Assembly (NCBI GenBank): GCA_025267735.1
Contig: CM046305.1
Coordinates: 37,531,108 to 37,595,107 of the forward strand
Origin: Mactra quadrangularis
Lineage: Eukaryota; Mollusca; Bivalvia; Venerida; Mactridae
Length of the DNA: 64,000 bases
Direction of reading: 5' to 3'
The notes under the pieces are model-generated. The model did no database searches. It was not told where the DNA came from and saw nothing but the letters and a program-made list of their open reading frames with translations. Positions within the stretch are counted from its first letter, which is position 1, and each line of letters begins with the position of its first letter. Position numbers and translations under genes: made by a program. Positions 12,201-24,200 of this stretch are shown here, piece after piece.

Positions 12201-15200
12201 GTAGGATAAAGTTTCTTGCTCAAGGAAACAGCAAGTATGTTGTGGATGTAACATGAATTGACAAGGAGCAGTCAATCTAAAGATTCCAAGTCTGACATCG
12301 TAACCACTCACTCATGCCTGCACCAATCATTAGTTTAACCATTTTAGCTCAGTCAGTAACTCACAAGTCTACTGATCATATACTGAGTCGTAGTTTTAAT
12401 TCCTGGGTAGGTCATATTTAGGTGGAGTTTGGTCATAAAATAATTTCTATGGCCATTCTCCCTCCTCCCATTGATTCTAAATCACATAAGGCAGTTGTCA
12501 GCTACTGATGAAAGAATGTAGCAAATAACAGCTAAAATTCAGGCATAAGCCCTTCAGGAACAGTGAGTAGGTTGACTGACGGCCATGAAATGACCTACAC
12601 AATGTGTTGCTATGCCGTTAAAGCCAACAAAAGAAACACCTACCATCCTCAGACACGCCCTTCCAATATTGTTTAGGAAAGGAATAATGTCCTCCCATTA
12701 TTTGTTTAGGTAAATCCATATCCTTCCTATCATCTGAGAACGGTGGATATCCAGCCAAACTGAATTGTAAAAAAAACCCATATAAAGTAACATAACTATT
12801 GTGGTATTTTTCCAAGGTTATCACTCAGGATTTCCCATTAAGGGGTCCCAGGGTCTCTCATGCTGATTTTCTGAGGATCCTGGTCAGGAATCTGGGGGTC
12901 CCACTTAATAAATTATCATATAACTGACTAAACTCCATATCGCTAGTTTAGAGGAAAATGGTCGTAACTCAATATAAGAAGAGTGAGTTACGTCCATTTT
13001 GTGCTAAACCTGCAATATTATTCCTTAAAGAACATTTATTAATGGCAGTTATTTTTAGTAAAAACTGAAAAATTCTATTTGTTTTAATATTTATCAATGT
13101 AATTATAATGTAATTATAACTACAATAAGTATAACATAATATGTTTCTATAGAATGGTCCATCCAAGGGGACACAGGCTATGCTATATTATGAGTTCTGG
13201 GATTGTTTTTTGCGTCAAGGACTCAGAAATCCTGTGTCACTGAAAACCCTGTATTTCTGCCATCAGATAACTATATTAGTAACAAGTTAATTATGTGCTT
13301 AACTAATTGTGCAACTAGTTAAGAAAATAGTTTGGCAATGAGGTTTAAAACAAGACAACAGAAATAACACACATTTTGTGTATGTGGTTGTGTGTATGTT
13401 TTGCTCTCCTGATCTGGAAGAACGAAAGAACCCAAACTAATATTATCTATACATTTAAAACAAAAAATTTCTAAACCATTTTTATCACATCAATAAAAAA
13501 TGCATATTGTTGTGAAGCGCTCTTGAACAAATTTTCAATATGAAAGAGCACTATACAAATATGGTACATAACAATAATAATAATACATGTAATAATAATA
13601 GCAATATAAAGTTATTTTTTTAAATCTTTTACTGTTACAAGATTCCGAGTACTCCACTGGAAAGGCTACAATAAACATGTAAAATATGTTACCAGATAAA
13701 TAAAATAACTCCAAGGCTCCAGGCATCTATAGCTTTGGTATAAGCGCCTGTTCCAGCAGTGACCAAGATCTCAGGAGCAAGGTATGTAGGTGTTCCACAG
13801 AAAGTTTTCATCATAGTTCCAGCATCTACAAACTTTGATAACCCAAAATCTGTTATCTTGATCAATGTTTCCTTCTCATCACTAGATAATAAAATATTCT
13901 CTGGCTGAAAGACAAAGCAAGAAATATTGTACGGGTTTTGTAAGGCCACAACAAATATTATATGTTCTATGGATTCGCTCGCACCTTAATTTTGACGGTT
14001 TTTACAAAAAAAATATTTTTATTATTATATATTTTTATTTTTTATTCATAAAAATTTGGTCAAACCGCTATATAAAGCAAGTGATTAAAGACTTTTTTCT
14101 TTTTTTTCTTCGCTCGCCCCTTTTTTCCAGAAAATTCCGTAGACCATATGATCAACTTGTTGTGGCCTAAGCCCCATTTTCAAAAGTAAAACTGTCAATG
14201 TACTGCAATGAAAATAGACATTGATTCATTCCAATCATGTCCAATGAAAAATTACTTTTTAATGTATGCAATTATTGCTCAAATATGTTTAACTTTTACA
14301 ATGAGAAAGGTTTTAAGCATTAATACAACTGGTAATATGAGAAGTTACCTTTAAATCTCTATGTGTAATACCTTGGTCATGTAAATACTGAAAATAAAAA
14401 AATAAAAATATTTCAATATCAGGAGTCTAGTATTGGATGCAGGATCTATAAAACCAGGAGTCCATATTGAAATTTTGGCGTCAAATATAAGTTTATTGAT
14501 CATGAGTATGGAAATTATGGAGCCCCTAAAGTGACATTTTGAAATACTTTTTTTATTTTCCAACTATTTAGTTTAAACGTAATGTTATTTCGTTTTTACG
14601 AAATATCATTTTGTTTATTCGAAATATTATTTTGTTTATTCGAAATATTATTTCGATTTAACAAAATAATATTACGTTTAAACAAAACAATATTTCGTAT
14701 AAACAAAAAAATATTTAAAAAAAAACAAAATAATATTTCGAAAAAACGAAATATTAATTTCGAAAAAACTAAATAATCATTTAAGAAAAAAACGAAATAA
14801 TATTATTTCCAAAAAAAAAAAACGAAATAATTATTTCATTTAAACTTAATATTCTTTTGTTAAATCAAAATAATATTTCGAATAAACGAAATAAAATTTT
14901 GTTAAAACGAAATAATATTTCGTAAAAACGAAATAATATTACGTTTAAACAAAATAGTTTGGAAAATAAAAACAGTATTTCAAAATGTCACTTTAGGGGC
15001 TCCGTAAGAAATACTGTAGTGAATATTATAATTGTGTCGCTGACAATTTTATAAAATTCAACAATAATACATAAGTATATAAACATACACAACTGAACTC
15101 CATTCCATTGATTGTGGGAAATATGTCAACAAATACAATGTATCATTCATCTAGCTCAGAATAAATAAATAAACTAGCTCAGAATAAATAAATAAACTAA

Positions 15201-18200
15201 TATTTGAATGTACAAAGCTGAAGTAATGACCAAGAAGTCACAATTTAATATCTATAGTCTATTAGAAAAGTGCACTCTTGACATTTAGGTCTTTACTTTA
15301 AACAGAGTACTACAGAGATCATTGAGTAATTACGATGCCTACAATTACTTCAACTCTCACAAAGTATAAATGCATACTGTACAAGTGTATTATAAACGCA
15401 TGTACCATTTCAATTTCAGTACAATTAACAAAGTAGGATACTTGGGAGGAGCCAAAGTTAAATAGATAGATAGATATTTAGATCTATGTATGTACCTTTG
15501 AATGCAATTAAATACGTTGGTATATGGTAATAGCTCGACAGTTAGTGAGCGTAAAGCATAATAAAAACTTGCACTCTAAAATATAGTACATATTTTATAC
15601 TTACTTTACACGCTTGAACCATCTGATAAAATAATAATTTAGCTGTTGGTTCATCATACTGACTTATACTAACAACTTTATCAAACAACTCTCCACCTTC
15701 AATACTGTAAAACAATTTATAAAACTAAGATAATACAAAGATAACTGAAAGTCTTTAATTATCAAATACCAGTAGCCTGTTCAATTACACAAAATGTTAC
15801 AGAACGTTCCATAACAATACATTCGGAACTCCTCGGCCATTCACTGCGATTAATCTCGGACATATTTAGATGCTATTTTGAAACTACGGGTGTTGAAGTA
15901 AACAAATATATGATCGTTTAGGCAATTAGTGATGTTTCGTTTTAGTCCATAAATTTTGAAACATCACTCATTACCTTAACGATCGCATATTTGTGTATTA
16001 GATGAGATTATTTGCAGTGAATGGCCAAGGAGTTCCGAATGTATCGTTACGGAAAGTTCTGTAACGTTTTGTGTAATTGAACAGGCTACAGTCAACAAAA
16101 TTAGGATATTAAAGTGGATGTTCAAACAGATCATTTTAAGAGGAAGCACTATATCTCATAAGCAAAATTTTGGTTGCCTAAAAGAAATTGTTGGTTGTCA
16201 AACTAAAAGGGGGTTGTTCGGAGCAACTGCATATCTACTAATTTTATAGACTGAAAGACATTGTAACCTTGCTTCTCACATCATGATAAAATCCAAAATT
16301 ATTTTTGAGGCCATATTGGTAGGCAAATTTAAGAGATATTAAATTGAATTTCATAAATACAGGTAGTTCATTTAATAATATTTTTTTTCATTTTCTTGTT
16401 TCAAATTTTAAAAAGTCAAAATGTAAGGTCAATTGGACCCATAAATCCGAATTACTTTCAGAGCAATTGATAATCCTAATAAAAACATTTTTTTTTTTCA
16501 AAAAAAAAATTCTGACCAAGGCATGCAGTAGCAAAGGTAAATGTCTATACACAAGCTAACATTAGATACAATGAAAAAAACTTTTAAATAATTTTAGATA
16601 ATAGTGACTAGACCTCTGACTTATTTCAATATCACTGAGAAATGTAACAGGATTAGATACCACACTTGGCACAACAATGTGATTTCATACATGCCATTTT
16701 GATTTCACAGACACAAATGGCTCAAAATTGTGTCTTCCACAAAACACAGGTAAAAGATGATTAACAAGTATTAATTGTCACTTTTATAGGGAAAACATGG
16801 CAGGGCTCTTTTTGAGGGGAAAATAGTAACAAAATGGACCCCCATCTAAACATTTTGTGATGGGTGGGGGTCTTTATTGGAGTATGGCCAGAGAGCAATG
16901 TCTGAAATATATGTGTATACAAGCATAATGAATCAGAGTGAAAAAATGTTTCCTACATTTTCAATACTTCAGATAATACCCACTTACAGAGAAACATTTT
17001 TAAAGAAATTTTTCTGTCTTCTTATTCAAAATTCAAAACTATTCAAAATAATTGAAGCAATACATTCCTCAGAAATTTCTCAATAACACTCAAGAAATTT
17101 GCAAAAATAGAATAAATAGTTCAAAATTATAAGAACAGTGGAATTTTATCTCACAGAAAGAGAAAATATATACTTTTTTAAGAGTGAAATATAAGGCCCA
17201 ATTTCAGCCCCAAAATGGCCCGAAAAACACAGCACTGTTAACTTACAGTTCTAATACTATATACAAAGTCTCAGGAGTGTCTATGACATCTTCTATACCA
17301 ATAATACAAGGCTGAAATATAATGATAACATTTATATAAAGGATATTGACTTTGGGGTAAAATTGATTTAAATTTCTCCAAGCAAATTTAGAATACATAT
17401 TTTTAAGCGTGAGGTAATCTCAAGTGAAAATGTCATTTTCTGGGCTCACAATTTGAAATAACAAATTATCTGGGTTTTTATTCATGCTTTATTTGTGCTT
17501 TGAAAGAAAACAGTTTGCACATGAATATAACACAATGTAATTTCCCCTATAAAGATGGCAACATTTTCAGTTAAATTTTCCCTTTAAGATTTTAAAATTT
17601 TCCTGGTATATTTTTAATAAATAATATAACATTTCACTATAAAACATAAAAGAAAGTATATTATTCATGTCATGGTATCTTGCCCTGTAGTCAGTAAGAC
17701 AACAGATTCCGAGGTCAGGTATTATTACCTACATAATCTTTGTCAAGTTTGGTATTAAATGGTTAATACCTCAGAATCTAAGACCTTTACACTTTCTACC
17801 ACATAAAACAAACTCACAACTTATATGGTAGGGTAGTAAACTTGAGAAACCATAGACTATAGCCGGAATTCAAATATTTGGGTTCCCCTCCGGTACAAAC
17901 AATTTTTCACCATAAATAGTTCATGCTATTTAGCAATAATGTGTAGAAAACTTTGTTTGTACGGTCTGTACATGTATGGAAAAACCCATAAATTTGAATT
18001 CCGGATTAGGTCTATTACTGACATAATAAATAATATCTCACTAACTCATAGGAGTTGATGTGCCTGAGGGGTTATGGTGTTGAACTGGTAATCATTGGAT
18101 AGCCCATCTCAATGTCAGTTCAAATCACATCTAAAACAGTCCTCATTGTTTCTTTGAGCAAAAATCTTTTATCAGATCAGTTCAGGTTCTCCAAGAAGTT

Positions 18201-21200
18201 GCTTCAAGAGTGATTAATCTAAATTGAAAATTTTCACTATCAAGCTATAAAGATAAGTGTTAACAGAACTGACTGGAATTTTCATCTAGAATTTTGAAAT
18301 AAACTAGCTACTAGGAATTCTGTCTTCAATCTTCAACAAACTTACATGTTTTAAAGATTTTAATATTTTCACTTCACTCATCACTTGTTTACTTAGATTC
18401 TAAAATAGAAAATAAAACATGTTACATGTAATAAATATCGAAGTTATAAATTTAGTAGAATCTGTATGACCACAGCATCAAACATAAAATACCATCTCCA
18501 TTATCATTGCTCACCAAGCACTTGTAAGCTCAGTTGATTGCACAGCAGACTGCTAATCTAAATATCCTGGCCTGCATATCTTCATGGAAGTTGATCAAAG
18601 AAAAAACATAAGACATTACTATGATATTAAAAAATTATTATAACTAAACATAAAGAACAAAAAAACCTAAATTACTTACTTACAACACAGCCAGCCCCAC
18701 CACATCACTCAGTGGCACACAAGTCTACTGATAAAAAAGTAGAGGATTCAATACCCAGAAAGAGCAAACTTTGGTCATGAAATTATTTTTACAGCCATTC
18801 TCCTTCCTTCCACTGATTCTTAATTATGTAAGACAGTTGTCAGTCACTAATGGAAGTATGTGCTCAGTAACTGGTAAACAGCTAAATCCAAAGATTTGGC
18901 CTTTCCAGGAACAGTGAGTAGGTAGACTGACCTCCATGATATGACCTATACAATGTGTTGCTACAGTTTTAAACCCATCCAAAGAAAAACAAACCAAAAA
19001 ACTTACCACAGCATGTTTACCACCAGTAGAAAATTTCTTTTTCGAGATTATTTTTACAGCAAATCTTTCACATGAACCTTTGGCAAATGCCAGTCTAACT
19101 TCCCCACAGGCACCTCTGTAAGAATATAAGACAAATTATGACAACTGTTTACTTTCACTTAAAAGGAAAATATGGCAGGGCCTTATTTTAGAAGAATGAG
19201 GTGAAAATAAGGGGGGAAATTACCTTGCGGGAAGGACAAGTTTTTCATTTTTAAGTACTTCAGATAACATCAACAGAGTAATAATACATAAATATCACAT
19301 CCTTCAGAGGGTGATTAAATGGAATGTTCACCCGAAACAAGCAATGTCAACCGAGGCTTTAGCTTTGGTAAAAAGCATGTGTCTGCACAAGGGAGGTAAT
19401 TCAAATTGTATTGCTAAAACTCAGGTCCCAATATTCAATGGTATCCAAGGAAGTGGTCTTCCATCGCTTTAAGCAGGCCAATAGTTGATGTCAAGCAGGC
19501 CAATAGGCGATGTCAAGTGGGCCAATAGGTAATGTCAAGAGGGTGCCATTACAGATTGTCACCCTGTGACATCACATTAGGCTATCTTGTAAACAAAATC
19601 ACATGAGGTATAATAATACATAATGTCAGAGAAATAGTCTCCTAGTTTGAAAATTCAAACAAAAGAAGTAATTTATTTCACTATGATTTCTCTTTCTGAC
19701 CTCTGCACATGTAAACATAACTGGAAAGTTGTTGGAATGATACAGATTAAACACAGTTTATCAACACTACTACGTGATGTATGGAGGCTAGCTCACTAAA
19801 CCATCATTCCTGGATATTTTAATCCTACTGTACTCTTTCACCATTCAACAAGTGACAATTTCTCCCTCCACAAAGAAATAATGGTAATAAATACAGAATT
19901 TTCATAAAAGGACATAACCTGTCATGGCTGAGAATCAACTGCACAGTCTACAGATTAGAAATATAGAGTTGATCTTTACATGAATGGAAAAGGTGGCAAG
20001 GAGAAATAGTATCAAAAATTAAATATGATATGAGAGGGAATATATGGCTAAAATGGCAAAATGGCTAAAAACACTGAAATCCTGACCAGAGAAGTGAACA
20101 CACCATAAACCCAAAACCAAACAGGGGGTTTGGGGAAAAAAGCCCCTGCCCAAATTGGGAATTTTTAACACTGTAAATAGTTGGATATGGGAAAAATATC
20201 AACAAATCAACCCAATTGGGAAATTTCATCATTAATTTTTGCTTTCCTTTGATGTCTCTGCAAGTGTTGCAGTGCTCTTAAAGAGTATGTTCTGACGGAT
20301 CAGTGAGGCATTCAATGCAAATTCTCATGTATTTATTATTTTTACATGAAATCTTGTGGTTTCTTTTGTAAAGGCAAACAACATCCTGTTCAAATGGAAT
20401 AATTTATCAAGATTGGGAATTTTTTTCTTGAAATTGGGAAAATTGGTCATTATTTGGCATTGGGAATGGGGCCCATATTTGGCCCCGTGAGATAGGCTAA
20501 AAAAGCCCTGCCTTACTAAAAACAAACTTGTACATACCTGCCTAGTGTCCTAGTCAATGTATATTTATCTTTGATTTCTTGAGGTAAATCATTATCATTA
20601 GCTGCTTCTAGATCCATGTACATAAATGCTGTAATGTTACAAAACACAGGAACTTTTAGAGTTTAAATAGGCAGGCAGGTTAGTGAAAACCCCTTAAACT
20701 TGTATGAACAAAAATCCTGAGTGTTTTTAGATCCAATGTACATACATGATGTAATATAACAATACACATGAACTCAAGGTTTAAATTTTTTCTAAAGATG
20801 CCAATACATGACAAAGTTAGACAGGATACCCCCCCCCCCTACTTGTATGAAAAATGATTGATAGCTACATGACAGTCACTACTGTAATATAAAAATATAC
20901 AGGAACTAAGAGTTAGTTATGAAGACCTAACACCCCTCAATATCCACCTTGCCACAGTGATGATTAGGCCACAACAAATTGATCATTTGTTCTATGGATT
21001 TGCTCGCACCTTAATTTTGACAGTTTTTACAAAAAAATATTTTTATTTCCTCGCTCGCTCAAAAAAATTTGGTCAAACCGCTATATAAAGCAAGTTGAAA
21101 AAGTCTTTTTTTTATTTTTTTTTCTTCGCTCGCTCGCCCCATTTTTTTTCCCAGAAAAATCCGTAGAACATATGATCAACTTGTTGTGGCCTTACCGTAA

Positions 21201-24200
21201 AATGGGGCCATTATTATGCCTTCTAAAATTGGAAAAGTTATGGAAATTCCCGAGTTACTAATATGGGTAAAAAATGGAACTGCAGCTTTTCACTCTATGT
21301 TTTTTTTTTGTAGCAAGATCAGAGTGTGTCTTAAAGTATTTTTCATGACAGAAAATCTTTCAATGACTTGGTTCAAAATTTTGGATAATTGTCCCACAAA
21401 TCTTTTTTTTCACAATTTTTGTGGATTATCACACTAATATGTACAATTTGAAAAGAACTGTAGCAATAAACTAAAACAAAATATCAGCATACCTTTATTT
21501 TTCTTTAAAGCTAAAGCAATTTCATCATTATTATTTAGAGCTTGTTTACATCCTTTCCCTGTAAAAAAAAATCTTGAATGTGAACTATAAATTCATAACA
21601 GTATTAATATTATAAAATGAACTTACAATGTTACAATGAAAATATGTGTACAAAGAACAATGTCAATTGGATTTATTATGTGTCATGCTTTCAGCAGTAA
21701 AATGTAAAAATCTTAGTTTGTACCACCTGTGCATGCAGGAAAAACCCATAAATTGGAGTTCCAAATTAGAATATTGAAAACAAGTTCTATTAAAGTAAAT
21801 CACCTTAGACCTTGGTCTAAAGGGTTCCAGACAAGAAGATATAACATTTCCATATTCAACTCTATGTGAAATTTGTGACCACCAAGGGGTAGCTTATTTA
21901 CCTTAGAAGAGGACTGACCATTGTCAATGCTACTACGTATCAAAAGTGAATACCCAATAAGTTAGGCCAAATGGTAGCAACAATTGAATTCATGAACAAC
22001 TTTAAAAGAGCTTTACCGCAAGATCATAATAGCTAAATTTAAATAAATGCTCAGAGGTTGATGAGTTGTTGTTAATGTAAAAATATGTTGATATGCTATG
22101 GTCAAAGCTTATGGTTGGTCACAGTAGTTCCCCATCAAAACCTAAGTGCTCAGGTGAGTTAATATAGAAGAAGAAATCTATTACTTACCAACTTTTTCAC
22201 CATTTACAAAAGTACCATTACTAGAAGTATCTTCTAGGAATACATGTGTACCAGTGGATGTGCTTTGCTATAAAAGAGAATTAAAATTGTGATTGAAAAG
22301 AAATAAATACAACAGTAACGTTCCACAATAGGGCCATCAAAATCAATGGTTGCAAAATGGTCATAATATATTAGTGATTATTCCAGAACTCAGAAACGGG
22401 CAGGGAGGCAGAAAAAAGGGGCACGGTATATCTGAGGGTAAATGTCTTAATTGTACTATAACTGCATAGAAAGAGGCTAAAAAGGGCAGGGAGGAGAGAA
22501 AAAGGGCAGGGTGCAGCACCCTGCTATTCTGCTTTGGAATAATCACTATAATATATGGATATTTTTCTTCTTAAGTATTCGGCACAAACTCACATGATTC
22601 TGCAATCCCCAAGGCAGTATTTATAGTAGAACGGCACTGCATTTCAGATTTAACAACAGGCTAATATAGGCATTTTCAGACTAAAAATGCAGTAGTTATT
22701 TTAATCAGTATTTTCAGTAGTTATTTCACGCACTATTTTAATATTTTCCATTTATTGGCTGCTGCACATATTTGATGGAAATCAAGGGTTTGTAAATATT
22801 TCTAGCAGCATGAGTGATTATTTAGGCTCGAAATATGCCATAATGGCTTCAGGCGATTTATATTTCTAAGGTCACTTGACTATATTTTATATCCTGTATA
22901 CAAAAATACTATTAGTATGATAATATAATAAGGAGACAAATTCATTTTATATACTTACACGTGTAATTTTAAAGTGAACTTTACTATATGCTTGAAAGCA
23001 CTGATGCTTCTTTGAGCCATTGTTACTAAAGGGAACATCACAGTTTTCACCACGGCCAAATGTATACTCATCTTTAGAAAGATCTAAGAAATATAAAAAA
23101 ACTTGATTAATGAATCAATTATCAAATTTAAATAGTTTAGAAAATAACTGGTTACTAGACATTAAAATTGGGACAACCCTGAATTGAAACGTTCACATGC
23201 ATGCTTTCCAAAGCATTTAAACAAGGAAAGCTTCACTCATTTGTCTAAATCTGAGCTGAGCTAAAAGGTCTGACTAGATAGAATTTGCAAAAAAATCAGA
23301 TGTTTTTCCAACCATCATAAAAGAGCCTATCAAACTTTAGCAACCACATTTCATCTGAACTAACCTGCAATGGGTTTATTCGTTGATTATAATTTTAAAG
23401 TCAAATCTGCACACTTACTGTTCTAGAATTGAGTCATTTATTATTGACAGAATTTTAATGATCAATCACTCCAGATGCTTTGACTTACATTCTGAATGTA
23501 GCATCTGCAGCAGGACTGTATATATAGAATATGTTTAAGCTTTTTTTATGTTATATTTATTGACCCAATCAGCTAAGTTAGGAGAGCTTCTGACTTGCAA
23601 GCAGAAGGTTGTCGATTTGATCCCCACATCAAGCACTTAACTTTTCCTTACATCAGTGCCATAGGTGTGAGGCTAGCATTGAAATTCTAGAGCTAAAATG
23701 AATTTGCTACGGCTAATTACGTCAAAAGAACCTGGGCTTGATGCTTAAAATCATTTTAAAGGGAAATATGTAGGTAACAGGGCTACATATAGACTATAGC
23801 ATACATTTAATTTTTTTGTATATGATATTCATTGGCCCAAAATAGCTCAGTTAGGAGTGCATATGACTTGCAAGCTGGAGGTCATAGGTTTGATCCCTGC
23901 ATCAGGCACTTAACTTTTCCTCCAGGCTTCTATTACATGTCCTACACAGTTATCTTCCCGCATGTATTAGGAAAGCCGAATAATAGAAGGCTTGCATACT
24001 CATTTTGGCCAGTTGGACTGCAAGCTTGATACGCATATATTTCTGTAAATGCATTACCTAGGTTCATATTATTTAAAGAATGCTTAAAAATCGATAAAAC
24101 AAAATAACAATGATAATGAGTACATTATGCAGTCTACAAAATAACTAGGGCTTGGGTTTGTGGACCCTGTCGCGAGACGAACCAGTTCGCGATATGGCAA

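Noticed and set aside
13689..13949. Single-exon kinase fragment as its own gene or pseudogene
   Set aside because: It is exon 11 of a complete, in-phase CHK2.
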